Shown: positions 9,601 to 18,555, counted from the stretch's first letter. The stretch is 64,000 nucleotides of DNA from Chrysophaeum taylorii (GCA_029834535.1 JAQMWT010000134.1:41030-105029); one strand, 5' to 3'. Notes: generated from the sequence alone by a model not told the origin. Numbers and translations: made by a program.

Positions 9601-10019
9601 CACCAACCACCAGAAAGAACCGCCGCCGCCGCCTCCGCCGCCGCCGGGACGAGGGCGTCGTCGTCGACGTCGACGACGACGGCCTATTGGACGTTCTCGG
9701 GGACGACGGCGTCCTCGAAACCAACCAGGACCCCCAAGACTGGGAGCCCCTTTTCGTCTGCCGCTTCGCCGACGACGACGAGCAGCGCGTCATGGGCCTC
9801 GAGCAGCTTCGCCACCTCTCCCCGCGCTTCATCGATCACCCGCCGCCGCATACTTTCGTAGACCCCATACCCCCCGCCGCCCATCCCAAGGTGCGTGTCT
9901 GTCTGTCTTTCCGCCATCTGCTGTGTCGCTCGTCGCTCGCTTACTTCTCTCAGGTCGACATCGCGATGCTTCTCCGGGAGGCGGGCCTCCGTCCGAGCCC
10001 TTCCGCCGCTATTACTTAA
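6648..10019 (+). CDS. Large split-SET-domain protein with Tudor-like segments
   Basis: About 1102 residues if a 63-bp in-frame intron (9891-9953) is removed. The SET signature is split. FINCARGPHPNEA (about residue 641) corresponds to the RFINH segment. After an insertion of about 110 residues come NCHFAEI (about 762) and IQAGEPLLVAYGREFW (about 785-800), the catalytic GExLxxxYG element. The inserted part and two other places (LVRYVEDGEKDSVEW near 191, LVDLEYDDGGVELALP near 915) look like Tudor/Agenet-like barrels (W/Y-x-A-x-V, LVxYxDGxxE). Likely a protein lysine methyltransferase or SET-derived chromatin reader. Poly-Ser (near 263), Asp/Glu and Arg runs mark disordered linkers. The frame is open upstream to 6588 only through a TTG, so ATG 6648 is taken. 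Confidence 0.75.
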   Translation: MGPWQEKRGAKVASKKKTKKRRTIGWLLDDEGEVGGWPIEGLCLVVADGRSRPAWKCRGRSRWVLVYGERTEARELSSNERLCALPEDVELCRRLQSEWSGATPAQRDCVLAGLDEMEARRRAPPSFVALVSELRKRALDNTCLELGPTASIGREFAPNLFSPVPGDSAHVLWDKTKWYEAIVLEASNQLLVRYVEDGEKDSVEWPEPNGEAFLAAPPLAAKRGPRRRCSPKSPPQLGRDWRPFLAKERDGSFELPWHKLPEAFSSSSSSSFLLAPAALESSESSSASTGSTTTTTAVLPPDHHLRARRAFVEAVCFEEARHHHKNNSDGRRRLEAALERCCARLRALARPLSALVEDFASEPRQDWVFGLPRGDDDWPFDFVKEDEAPIPALFEFADRLSDALNALGAVPDEDAASRAASRARAALSPAPDDIDVDALRVASSRVARLWRRDEACPIGPAKIWASTAPCFATLPRSNVREPHRSWIQRARGAAKAHLKRREEEDEDDDLCCEKKKYRPPGAAARAALCGDRGRLAMETLAPEVARSLAGGLGADFSRRVEVITCREGLLAGERGVVAIADVEKRAAIPYAGVVVTDDEIGQLVWRRPRDTARWLMYRYEFAPQISLLPYLACPDFAPAPFINCARGPHPNEAAAWSALGALRDDPRPWRGWGSEHVGLRIRRTVLGDDGAPSGVADGTVVAWLDARESDFRDDDGRPAALWRVKYDPESALCGDDEDLELRQLLASAKAPPLERSSSDKANCHFAEITGDQNAVIGVYVVATRKIQAGEPLLVAYGREFWDGWIQRHARLDDLERCADDLVSAAADLLLVLETTPPPRRHDLWRHLVGIPFEATRALRGERRRKAVVSALVVERCRQTTTLSLRKGDRVEGFWRGAAPSFPATVKKVAPTGDLVDLEYDDGGVELALPLTMVAPKRPPHYWRALPALPRGTWVRKFLLASFDDDHLHHDHHLDDDEEEEEEQNAPTTRKNRRRRLRRRRDEGVVVDVDDDGLLDVLGDDGVLETNQDPQDWEPLFVCRFADDDEQRVMGLEQLRHLSPRFIDHPPPHTFVDPIPPAAHPKVRVCLSFRHLLCRSSLAYFSQVDIAMLLREAGLRPSPSAAIT
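9891..9953 (+). other. Putative 63-bp retained in-frame intron
   Basis: CCCAAG|GTGCGTGTC at 9891 and a pyrimidine-rich CTTCTCTCAG| ending at 9953 form a textbook GT-AG intron, exactly 21 codons long and lacking a stop. Retention would add 21 residues near the C-terminus; splicing gives HPK-VDIAMLLREAG. Confidence 0.7.
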
Positions 10020-10070
10020 CCTCCTCCTAACAAGTGGTTGTGGTGGTTATAGCGTGAAAGATTGAAGGAG

Positions 10071-10913
10071 ATGAAGATGCGTGGTGGTGGCGGCTCCTCA
10101 ATATTCTTGATATTATGGGCGGCGACGACAGCCCGAGCTCTTGTGACCCCCTGCCTCGTCGTCGAGAGACGACGAGGAATCGCGAGGTTTTCCGAGTCAC
10201 CCTCTGGTGGTGGTGGTGGTGGTGGTGGGATTAATAATAAAGAGGACGTCGAGGCCCTCCGCGCGCGCGCAGCCGCGCTCCGCGAAGAGGTGGCCGCCCT
10301 CCAGGAGGAAGCGCTCGCGGCCGCCGCGCTGGCCGCCGAAACTCAAAAACCGGCCGACGAGGAACCGGAACAACAACCTCCCCCGAAGAAGCAGCCCCCC
10401 AAGCCCCCGCCGCCGCAACGACGCGACCCCGACGACGCGATCGGCTGGGGCGACCGCGCCCTCGCGTGCGCCCCCTATCTCCTCCCCCTCTCCGACGTCC
10501 TCCCCTTTGGCAAGTACGTCCTCACGGACTTTCCCGTAATTGCCGTCGCCCTCGTCGGCCCCTTCGCCCCTTTGCTTGCCATCCTCAACGCGGTACCTTT
10601 CGGGGGCTTTCTCGTCTTTATCGCCATCTCCACGCAGACAAGAAACGCCAACCTCTCGCGCTTTGTCCGCTTCAATATGCAGCAGGCCATCATCCTCGAC
10701 ATTGCCCTCATCTTCCCCCAGCTCATCGGCAGCCTCGGGAACGCGGTCAAAATACAACTCCCCCCCGCGCTCCTCGAGCCGGCCTCGACCACCGTCTTCT
10801 TTGCCGTTTCCATCTCCATCCTCTACGCCATCTTCTCCAACTGCAACGGCAACACCCCCAACAACATCCCCGTCGTCTCTGAAGCCGCCGATCGCTCGAT
10901 TGGCCCGTTCTGA
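10071..10913 (+). CDS. TIC20-like plastid membrane protein
   Basis: About 280 residues. The N-terminus has a hydrophobic stretch (SSIFLILWAATTARA), compatible with the signal peptide that starts bipartite plastid targeting in secondary algae, then an Ala/Glu coiled-coil segment and a Pro-rich linker. The C-terminal half has four hydrophobic segments and the TIC20-type sequence RFVRFNMQQAIILDIALIFPQL, with YLLPLSDVLPFGKYVL before it. TIC20 forms the channel part of the inner-envelope import translocon. ATG 10071 (MKMRGGGG) is the first in-frame ATG. A (GGT)n tract encodes a poly-Gly run. It is the best evidence here that the organism has a plastid. Confidence 0.8.
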   Translation: MKMRGGGGSSIFLILWAATTARALVTPCLVVERRRGIARFSESPSGGGGGGGGINNKEDVEALRARAAALREEVAALQEEALAAAALAAETQKPADEEPEQQPPPKKQPPKPPPPQRRDPDDAIGWGDRALACAPYLLPLSDVLPFGKYVLTDFPVIAVALVGPFAPLLAILNAVPFGGFLVFIAISTQTRNANLSRFVRFNMQQAIILDIALIFPQLIGSLGNAVKIQLPPALLEPASTTVFFAVSISILYAIFSNCNGNTPNNIPVVSEAADRSIGPF

Positions 10914-11020
10914 CATCATCAGTCTAGATTTTTTTTTTCCTCCAACGGACAGAATCGACGAATGAGGGTTTGTTTCGCTTGATTGACGACCGCGGTTTGT
11001 TCTCTTCTCGTGAATGATCC

Positions 11021-11051
<31 letters not shown>

Positions 11052-11075
11052 GACGAGGACGAGGACAACATAAGA

Positions 11076-11408
11076 ATGGCCAAGCATCATCCTGATCTCA
11101 TCATGTGCCGGAAGCAGCCCGGGATCGCTATTGGGCGGCTGTGCGAAAAGTGCGACGGAAAATGCGTCGTCTGCGATTCCTACGTGAGGCCCTGCTCCCT
11201 CGTGAGGATCTGCGACGAGTGCAACTACGGGAGCTACGAGGGCCGGTGCGTAATTTGCGGCGGCGCAGGCATCTCGGACGCCTACTACTGCCGCGAGTGC
11301 GTCCAGCAGGAGAAGGACCGCGACGGGTGCCCCAAAATCGTCAACCTCGGTTCCTCGAAGACTGATCTCTTCTACGAAAGGAAAAAGTACGGCTTCAAGA
11401 AAAGGTAG
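11076..11408 (+). CDS. PHF5A: PHF5A / SF3b14b splicing factor subunit
   Basis: 110 residues, the exact family length, and almost invariant across eukaryotes ([16 protein letters not shown] at the start, [13 protein letters not shown] at the end). It is the SF3b subunit of U2 snRNP that supports branch-point adenosine recognition. CxxC pairs (CEKC, CVVC, CDEC, CVIC, CREC) form its zinc-finger knot. The frame is open upstream through a (GAC)n tract but lacks an ATG there, so ATG 11076 is certain. The last 14 bp overlap the 3' end of the convergent FTO-like gene. Confidence 0.98.
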   Translation: MAKHHPDLIMCRKQPGIAIGRLCEKCDGKCVVCDSYVRPCSLVRICDECNYGSYEGRCVICGGAGISDAYYCRECVQQEKDRDGCPKIVNLGSSKTDLFYERKKYGFKKR

Positions 11409-12540
11409 TAGTAGTAGTAGTAGCGAGGTAAGCTTCTTTTGCGGCGCGGAGGTGCGCGATGGCGGCCTCGAGGTCGGGGAGCGGGGACCGCGCGAGGAAG
11501 GGAGGCGGGGACACGGGGCGAAGGTCGGGGGGGCGCGCGCAGTACGCTTTGTCCCGTTCGCGCGTTCGCCACTTGTCCCGTTTCGCCCTTTTCGCTTCGA
11601 AATCCTCGATCGCCGCGTCGTACACACCCCCTCCGCCCAGAGACGCGACGAGGCGGCGCTTTTTCTTGGCTCGTTTGGAAGATGCGGCCGTGCCGCCGCC
11701 GGCGTCGAGGAGCGCGTCGTACCGCGTCTTCTCGACGTTCTCGAACTCGAGCCAGGCGGCCTCGAGTTTGGCGATCACGGGACACCAAGATGCCTCTAGA
11801 TTTCGCCGGAGACCCTGGACGTACCACTGGCAGAGCCACTCGAACTCGAGGACGTCCACAGCGCGGCTCACCGCGCGCCAGTTGGAAGGCGAGAGCTGCA
11901 CGCTCTTCGCGTACCCGAGCACCCACGAAGCCGAATGACCTCGAGTTCTCGCGACGCGATGCGTCGACGAGTACCGCACCCCCGACCCCGCCAAAACGGC
12001 GTGCTGGTGGTGGTGATTAAAGTCGTCCAGCATGAAGTACGCGGACGCGCCTTGGACCAGCGGAACGTGCCGCGCCTCGCCCGGGGTTCCCCCTCTTTTT
12101 TGGGGACCCTCGGCGTTTCGACATTCGCGGATTCCGAGCCGCCACCCCGCGCCGTCGACGACTTGGTACACGGCGATGGTCGAGTTGTGCTCGAGACAGC
12201 TGTCGGCGTGCCACGACACCGCCTGCTCGTGGGAGCAATTTTCCATCTTGTTCACGAGCGACGCCGTGAACTCGCACTCGGCGGCGCCCAAGGCCTTGGC
12301 GCGATTTTTCAGCGCCGCGTCGAGCTTTGAGAGTTCTTTGGGCCACGGCGCGGCGAACAATCTCAGACCCAGGTACTTGTATGTCGCGCCCTCGTCTCCA
12401 ACGAGGACCCGCTTCACCTTTGTTACCGCGAGCGCGGTGCCGAGGCCCATAGGCTGCGTCACGTCCACTTCGTACGGCAACCTCTCCAGAGCGCGCCGGG
12501 CTTCGGGCACTTCCTCGAAGGGCTCGACCACCTCGAACAA

Positions 12541-12574
<34 letters not shown>

Positions 12575-12606
12575 TCGCGCGATCGCTTTCTTCTTCCTGC
12601 AACCAT
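11395..12606 (-). CDS. FTO: FTO-like Fe(II)/2-oxoglutarate dioxygenase
   Basis: 403 residues. The AlkB/FTO double-stranded beta-helix shows the Fe(II) triad H133-x-D135 in [17 protein letters not shown] and H216 in [10 protein letters not shown], with [18 protein letters not shown] closely matching vertebrate FTO (HQHxVLAGxxxRFSSTHR). FTO demethylates N6-methyladenosine and related bases in RNA. The C-terminal half ([12 protein letters not shown] onward, helical and basic) corresponds to the FTO C-terminal helical domain, with a Lys/Arg-rich tail. Family knowledge: FTO homologues occur in vertebrates and marine algae. It converges on PHF5A with a 14-bp coding overlap and diverges from the GT25 gene across 112 bp. 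ATG at 12606 is the only upstream start. Confidence 0.92.
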
Positions 12607-12718
12607 CAGGGAGGAGGAGGAGGATATCTATTATCCGGATATTGTTATGTTTATTATTTTTTGCGTCTTTTGTTCTTCTGTGACGTCAAGTCCGTTGCTT
12701 TCTGAGACGTCAAACACC
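12607..12718. promoter_or_regulatory. 112-bp divergent promoter with TGACGTCA element
   Basis: This spacer separates the FTO-like and GT25 starts. It holds a perfect palindromic TGACGTCA at 12681-12688 and a second GACGTCA at about 12706-12712. TGACGT is the core bound by CRE-type bZIP factors, including aureochromes of heterokont algae (family knowledge). Control of either gene is inference. A GAGGAGGAGGA run lies just upstream of the FTO ATG. Confidence 0.45.
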
Positions 12719-13672
12719 ATGGCGCGGCTCCTCGCCGCGACGTCCAAGCCAGAGGTCGGCTATCTCTACGCCAGACTGTGGCAGGTGGTGGCGGTGTTGT
12801 TGTTCGGAACCGGAGTCCTCCTCGCGCACAAGCAGCAGCAGCAGCAGCCTCAACACGCGGCGTCGTCATTCCAACGAGCTACGAGAAGAATGATCACCAA
12901 GGCCTACTACATCAATTGCGATTCGTCGCCCGAGCGGCGCGCGTTCATGGAAGGGTGGCTCGAGACGTACATCAAATTCGAAAGGTTCGCGTGCGTTGAG
13001 GGCAACACGTTAGAAGAGGTCGCTCGCGGCGTGAGATCGCGCTTTCCGAAATCGAGACTTCTCCGGAGCAAAGACCTCGAAAACGCGACGGCGATGCGGT
13101 TTCCATGGAACGGCTCGACCCTCGCGCACACGGTCGGGTGCTACGCATCCCATTATCTCGTTCTGGAACACATCGCTCGGCAACCCGCGGGAAACTACTT
13201 GGTCCTCGAGGACGACGCGAGCCCGAGAGTGAGCTTATCCAAGCTCTTCGCAATCGCCGCAACCCTCCCGACCGACTGGGTGTACGCCGGCTTGAACACC
13301 CACGACTGTATTTGCGAGGAGGACGTCGAGGGCGAGTGGGCGCTAAGGCGGAAACTCGACGGGGGGAACTTCCAACTCGACCCGCCCGGGTGCACGCCGC
13401 GCCGCCTCGATTTTTCCTGGGGCGCCGACGCCTTTTACTGGAGCGACGCGGCGACCCTCGTCAACACCAAAACCCTCCCCCGCGTCCTCGATCGCTTCGA
13501 CCACAACCCCATCATGGCAAACGACGAGGTGGTCATGATGTCGGAGGGACGCGACGACGACGACGACGACGACGAGTTCCCGAGCCTGGTGTACGCGCGC
13601 TACAACCTCTTCTCCACGCAGGGCGACCTCCCCGAGGCCCGCGACACCAGCAAAAAATTAAGAGGGGGATGA
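12719..13672 (+). CDS. Glycosyltransferase family 25-like type II membrane protein
   Basis: 317 residues. An N-terminal hydrophobic segment (LWQVVAVLLFGTGVLLA, about 20-36) followed by a Gln-rich stem suggests a Golgi type II membrane enzyme. The catalytic region starts AYYINCDSSPERRAFME, the GT25 opening (xxIxLxxxxxRR), then LAHTVGCYASHYLVLEHI and YLVLEDDASPR, where EDD is the metal/nucleotide-sugar element. Substrate is unknown; GT25 members include LPS galactosyltransferases and collagen galactosyltransferases. ATG 12719 lies in CACCATGG. The stop is 4 bp from the stop of the convergent sirtuin gene. Confidence 0.85.
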   Translation: MARLLAATSKPEVGYLYARLWQVVAVLLFGTGVLLAHKQQQQQPQHAASSFQRATRRMITKAYYINCDSSPERRAFMEGWLETYIKFERFACVEGNTLEEVARGVRSRFPKSRLLRSKDLENATAMRFPWNGSTLAHTVGCYASHYLVLEHIARQPAGNYLVLEDDASPRVSLSKLFAIAATLPTDWVYAGLNTHDCICEEDVEGEWALRRKLDGGNFQLDPPGCTPRRLDFSWGADAFYWSDAATLVNTKTLPRVLDRFDHNPIMANDEVVMMSEGRDDDDDDDEFPSLVYARYNLFSTQGDLPEARDTSKKLRGG

Positions 13673-13676
13673 TTAA

Positions 13677-14624
13677 TTATCTCACCATTAATAATCCCGC
13701 GACGTCGCGAAGGACGCGTGCGGGTGCTTCGACCTTGGTGATTGGAATGCCTTCGACGTCAGCTCGGGTAGGCCCCAAGTTGAGGACGCAAATCGGAAGG
13801 TTCGTCTTGTGGGCCCTATCCACAAACCGAAACGCGGAATACACGGCGAGGGACGAGCCGGCCACTAACAACCCGTCTGCTTTGTCGAGATAATCGAAAC
13901 ACTTGTCGACGCGCGCGCGCGGGACCACGTCTCCAAAAAAAACGACGTCCGGTTTAATCACGCTGCCACACCGTTCGCACGGCGACACGCGAAACGCGGC
14001 CAACTCCGCGCCCGTAAACGCCACATCCGCGTCCGCGTCCGGCCGCAACTCGGTTGCCTCAGAAACTTCGAGCTGAGGGTTGTCCGCGCGGAGACGCGCG
14101 TGGTATTCCGCCCGAGAACCCTCGAAATCGCACGACATGCACCGAACCCTGTCGCCCCGTCCGTGTAAGGCGACCACGTTTTCCGTCCCGACGCGCTCGT
14201 GCAGGCCGTCGACGTTTTGGGTAATGACGGCCGCTATTTGCGGTATCCGCGCGAGCCCAAAATGAGCCGCGTTCGGCTCCGCCGCTGCGAACGCCGAATA
14301 CCCGTGGAGCGCGCGCGCCCAGTACCGCGCGCGGTTTTCCTCCTTGCCCAAAAACTCGTCGTGCGACATCGGCCGGTGCCCGTGCCGATAGCTCCCCTGC
14401 GGACCGCGGTAGTCGGGGATCCCTGAACCGGTCGACACGCCGGCCCCCGTCAGGGCTACGACGGACCGCTTCGTCCCGAGCCACTCCACCAACGCGCGAG
14501 CAGCGTCGCTGTCGCCGAGCTGGGGGGAAGACCTTTGCCGCAGCCCCCTTTCCACGCGCGCGAGACTCATGTGAACAGGCCTCATCAATACAACCACCAT
14601 AAATTTCTTCAGCCACCACACCAT
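13677..14624 (-). CDS. Sir2-family NAD-dependent deacylase, SIRT4-like
   Basis: 315 residues. The NAD-binding Rossmann signature GAGVSTGSGIPDYRG (about 60-74), TQNVDGLHER, catalytic His in VALHGRGD, zinc cysteines in CMSC and CERC, and late GSSLAVYSAFRF and LNLGPTRAD motifs are all present. GIPDYRG plus the CERCGSVIKPDVVFFGD block fits class II (SIRT4-type) sirtuins, which are mitochondrial lysine deacylases or ADP-ribosyltransferases. The N-terminal residues before SLARVERG could be a short targeting peptide. ATG 14624 was used; internal Met codons at residues 9, 14 and 19 are alternatives. Confidence 0.92.
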   Translation of the reverse strand: MVWWLKKFMVVVLMRPVHMSLARVERGLRQRSSPQLGDSDAARALVEWLGTKRSVVALTGAGVSTGSGIPDYRGPQGSYRHGHRPMSHDEFLGKEENRARYWARALHGYSAFAAAEPNAAHFGLARIPQIAAVITQNVDGLHERVGTENVVALHGRGDRVRCMSCDFEGSRAEYHARLRADNPQLEVSEATELRPDADADVAFTGAELAAFRVSPCERCGSVIKPDVVFFGDVVPRARVDKCFDYLDKADGLLVAGSSLAVYSAFRFVDRAHKTNLPICVLNLGPTRADVEGIPITKVEAPARVLRDVAGLLMVR

Positions 14625-15431
14625 GTGCTGACGTGGTGGTGCTTATATCAGCCGGCCGACGTCACGCGATTCGGACGTGCTATTCGGTCGGTTGAATAGC
14701 TGCAAGGGCTGCGACGACGGCGGTGAGAGACGCGCCGGCCGGCGGCCCGGTTCTTCCGAACCTGTCGAGGACGCCCAGGCGAAGGCCATCTACGAGCCGG
14801 CGTACAGGGCCGCCGCCGTATCATGGGTAACTTGTAATCACCTCGTCGAACTACTACTCGAACGAAGAGGCCATCAGTCGGCGCAGTTCACGAAGCAGGC
14901 CGACAGACCGACGCTGGGCAGCTCGGTTGTTGGCGGTCGATTGATCCGTAGCCGGGCGTCGCGGCAGATTGTGGGAATACGGTGTTGACGCTGCTGAGAG
15001 TGGGGTGTTACGACAAATGATTGTGCAGGAGCGTGAAAACCAGTAGGTGGGAAATGGACGCCATTGTGGCGTAGGGGGTACCGTCGGCATCTAGACCGAG
15101 GTCCGTAAAGGGCTTGGTGAGACGTGCGAGCATTTGGCAGATGCGGGCATTCTCGGAAATCGAGAGTTGCGAGGCGTTGGCGGGCTTTTAGGAGTAGGAG
15201 GCCTTGTGCTGGTAGTAGTCCAATGTGGAACGGGGCACTGTACCTCGAAGGGCGGGTTTGGCGATCCAGAGATCGTCAGGGATGGTGTGACTGGGATCCA
15301 GGAGAGGGACCATGCTCGGAGGCGAGGTTAACCAAGTAGACGCGGTTTTCTCGAGGTTGTAGCCGGTGAGCGGATGCCGAGCATACACAGCGAGATAGCG
15401 TGTCTTGCTGATGACGTCACCAAAAACTACT
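14625..15431 (-). other. Edge of gene block; decayed minus-strand reading frame of unknown origin
   Basis: The sirtuin promoter begins at 14625 (TTATATCAGCC, a GACGTCAC box near 14660). From about 15415 down to 15000 the minus strand reads as a mostly open frame (…LAVYARHPLTGYNLEKTAST… …ENARICQMLARLTKPF…) interrupted by TAA near 15198 and another stop near 15020. It looks like a decayed gene or retroelement piece. I do not recognise the family. Confidence 0.3.
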
Positions 15432-15991
15432 AATCGACAGATCTTCTTCTTAACTACTCCTAACTACTAATCGACAGATGTTTGTCTGTCTGTCTGTTTG
15501 TTTGTTTGTCTGTCTTTAAATGTCGACTGCTAAGAGGGGGGGGTGTGTGTGGGGAATATGAAGGATGTGGGTGGGTCTGTCCCCTAAATCGATTTCAGTG
15601 GCTTCTAGCTGCATGTTCACACATCCTTCATGCGGCATGATCTCGCCTTCCATCTTACGCTGCAATTGCATCCACCACGCATTCACCTCCACCCGGTCCT
15701 TCGTAATTTGCCCACTGAGATTCGAAAACGTGATACGAGTCATACCAGCAGCTCCCTTCTTGACCCGAAGCTTATCTTCTTCGTTACGAGGATGTGCTGA
15801 ACCCGGGTCAGTATGATGCTGCGGGGTAGCCTAAATCGAGGGACAGACCCACCCACATCCTTCATGCTCCCCACACACACCCCCCCCTCTTAGCAGTCGA
15901 CATTTAAAGACAGACAAACAAACAAACAGACAGACAGACAAACATCTGTCGATTAGTAGTTAGGAGTAGTTAAGAAGAAGATCTGTCGATT
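15432..15991. mobile_element. 560-bp inverted-repeat DNA element (MITE-like) with coding-like interior
   Basis: Left arm 15432-15583 and right arm 15840-15991 are near-perfect inverted repeats of 152 bp, beginning AATCGACAGATCTTC and containing a TTTGTCTGTCTG tract and CTTTAAATGTCGACTGC. The 256-bp interior is open on the minus strand in one frame for its whole length (…KLRVKKGAAGMTRITF… …VNAWWMQLQRKMEGE…), resembling a captured exon rather than noise. No transposase is present, so it is non-autonomous. Fragments of the same arms occur near 24.5-24.9 kb and 58.1 kb. Confidence 0.85.
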
Positions 15992-16271
15992 CGAGTCGCT
16001 TTGAAACCAAGTGGAGCCCCGGCCGAATCTCCTCTTCGGGGGTTCGACCGAGCGCGACGGCCATCAAGCTCTTCTTCCCCAGAAACAGCCGCGACCCCGC
16101 GGGCAGCGCCGCCCGCAGAGCCTTGAACTGCGTCGCGCGCGTCGTATCGCCAATTCGCAGGGCGAACACCGACGACCGCGCCTCAATCAAGCTCCGGACC
16201 GACTCCACGTAGCCCGACCGTTTCTCGCTGGGCGCCCTCTTCTTCGTCTTGGTCAGGGATTCCAAGCGCAC
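15992..16271 (-). pseudogene. Truncated MRT4-like (uL10-related ribosome assembly factor) fragment
   Basis: About 93 codons translate to ESLTKTKKRAPSEK, YVESVRSLIE, SRLFLGKKSLMAVALGR and GLHLVSKRL, which match the N-terminal half of MRT4, the P0-like factor placed on pre-60S particles. The frame runs straight into the inverted-repeat element at 15991, and nothing matching the MRT4 C-terminal half was found on the far side. The upstream end has an AAAG|GTGCGC junction and no ATG, so the first exon is missing or distant. Most likely a broken copy; a genuine exon flanked by introns is the alternative. Confidence 0.6.
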
Positions 16272-16289
16272 CTTTGACGACGAAGATCA

Positions 16290-18462
16290 TCGCAACCTTA
16301 TTGAGGCGTATTACCGCGGCGGTGGCGGGAAAGGCAAGTGCCCGTTCATGACTCGAAAGGCGCCGTTTGAATGAGTGGACGCTGAATATCGTTGCTTTGT
16401 TCGAATCTTGATACACGTCGTTACGGAGTGTTATGAAGCGGCTTTCGGCAATCCATTCGCCCAGGTGCTGCATGACGGCGGGACACTCAAGGATAAGTTC
16501 AAGCGACAGGCCATTGGCCTATCCTTCATCTGGCCCGATTGGAGTGGCGTTGAGACAGTGGGCGTGGGGTGGGCCTTGTTCCAGCTGACGACGGAACCGA
16601 TTCCGGCACGGCTTATCTGCTCCTTTCTGAGGTCGCGGAGCGAGCGAGAATCGATATCGATTTGGCGGCCGGCAACCATTGTTCAAGACCGGGCTGCAAT
16701 TGGCCTCGCCAAAGAATCTTTTGTAGAGGTCGAAGCGTGTGTGACATGCATGATATCTCAAAACTCTAGGCAGCGGCATGTGGCGACTTGACACGATCCA
16801 GAGGCAAGCAGGTGATCAATCCATTCCCAGCTGGCCAGGAGCTGCTGAACCGTGCCCACGATGGAGCCAAGTACTTTTCTTACGGCACACGTTTGAAGGA
16901 TCTGCATGCACTTTTGCCAATTACAGCCGGGGAAATCGCCGAAACTCAAGCTCAAGCTCGACCTCAATAAGACGAGGTTCCTGGCGCTATACCAACTTAT
17001 TCGTTCCTTGCTTTTTATGCACCACGTGCTCAACCTGTACACGGCTACCAACATTGGACTCACCTGGACAATCAGTGATGAGCAATGGGTGGCGTTGGCT
17101 GAATTCGAGGCGATTTTTGCTATATCGGATGACCCCGTTGTTCTCGTGCTACATGAACACTTATACCTGGGGGCGTGCGCCGCATTGATCAGGCACAACA
17201 TGATCGGTCTCTGCGAGCTGGGACGCTAGAAGTCATTGATCTCCCGAACATAACTGCGAAATCCATGCCACGTAAGACTGTCGATGTTGACGACCTCAGC
17301 GAGACCGGCAAAATCTGTTTTGAGCGGGCTATTATTCTCGAATGTGAGCGTCGGTTTTGCGGGAATAATGAAAACTACATGCGTCACTTCGACTACGAAT
17401 TCAACGATCGCGAGCTGATTGCCTTCCTTCTTGATTTTCGGACTATCAACTGCCGGCACCTGTCGTCCAATCAGAGAGCTCAGGCCAGGAAGTTGCTCAA
17501 GGAAGAATATGTGATTTACGCACGGACTGCATTCCACCACGAAAAGGCAAAGACTTCCTCCGAGTCTGCGCCGCCCTCCGAGCCTGCGCCTGCCCGCAGT
17601 CTCTTGGCGGCACTCCACGCACCTGGCGCTTGGGACGACATTAGTGGCGACGTGCCTTCTTTTGCTATGCCTGAGAACCAGATACCCGATTTCAATGTGG
17701 AGTTTGAGCAGGTCTTTACTCAATGGATCAGGCTCTCGAGATCGTTCAACTGGAAAGAGCATTATCCTGAACTTGAGAAGAAGGATGATGTCGGCTTCAC
17801 AGATCTGGCTGTACTCGACGTTGGAAAGCTGTATCGACCACTCACCAAGGAGCAGTATGGGTTCCTTCCGGACATGGCGAGAGCCTCTAAGGGTTCAATT
17901 GGTACACATGGCGCGCAGAGCTACTGTGAGCGCTGCCTGAGCATTGGAAATCTTGTCCTGACCGAGGGAAACACGTTCCTCGGCGCGGACGAGACGGACA
18001 AAGTTGCCCTACTGCGCATGAACAAGAATTTCATTGCGGCGACCCGGATTAAGTACAGGGACCTCGCCGAGACCGAGTTTTTCAAAAACGTCGAGAGCAC
18101 CATCCCCGAAGACTCTTTGGAGATGGTGGTTGATGAAGAAGAACCAGACGAAGATACCGAGGTTGTTCACATCGCCTAAAGTAAGAAACACTGAAACCCA
18201 TCCACGGTAACTCCTCCTTCGCCCCGAAACGCGAATGAATATAAGAGCACCAGACCTAGGCAATAGCGTGCGGGGGGCACGGAACTGACGGGGCGCGGCA
18301 GGGACCGGCGCTGGCTGCAAAAAAAAAAAAAAAGTGGCGTTCACTTCACAAATGTTCACGATGGCCACGTAGGGTGACGTGTTCACTTCAAATCACTTCA
18401 CCAATATTGCGTGGCTGGTGAAGAGGTTCGCGTTCACTTGCTGAAGTGAATTCCCAACGCTG
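16290..18462 (+). pseudogene. Decayed hAT-family transposon with transposase remnants
   Basis: Transposase-like segments lie in shifting + frames: about 16430-16620 (FKRQAIGLSFIWPDW), 16860-16920 (DGAKYFSYGTRLKDLHALLP), 16950-17190 (LNKTRFLALYQLIRSLLF), then an open frame to 18179. The last ends in a hAT dimerisation-like block (YCERCLSIGNLVLTEGNTFL … DKVALLRMNK), comparable to the SxNIVTxxRxxLxPExxxxLxFL pattern. At least two frameshifts break it. The right end carries subterminal TTCACTTCA repeats (18346-18450) and terminates in CAACGCTG (18455-18462), the inverted-repeat tip seen complete in the 43.4-kb element. The left end could not be found. Confidence 0.7.
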
Positions 18463-18555
18463 TAAAGGTTCCTTCCAGCAACGTCCTCCGTCGTTATCGT
18501 GGACCCTAACTACCACAACCCTTGGGATACATCTTCTCTCTTCTAAGTACGCGCG

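Noticed and set aside
10983-11075. N-terminal Asp-rich extension of PHF5A
   Set aside because: It has no ATG, and the family starts invariantly at MAKHHPDL. The GAC repeats belong to the 5' leader.
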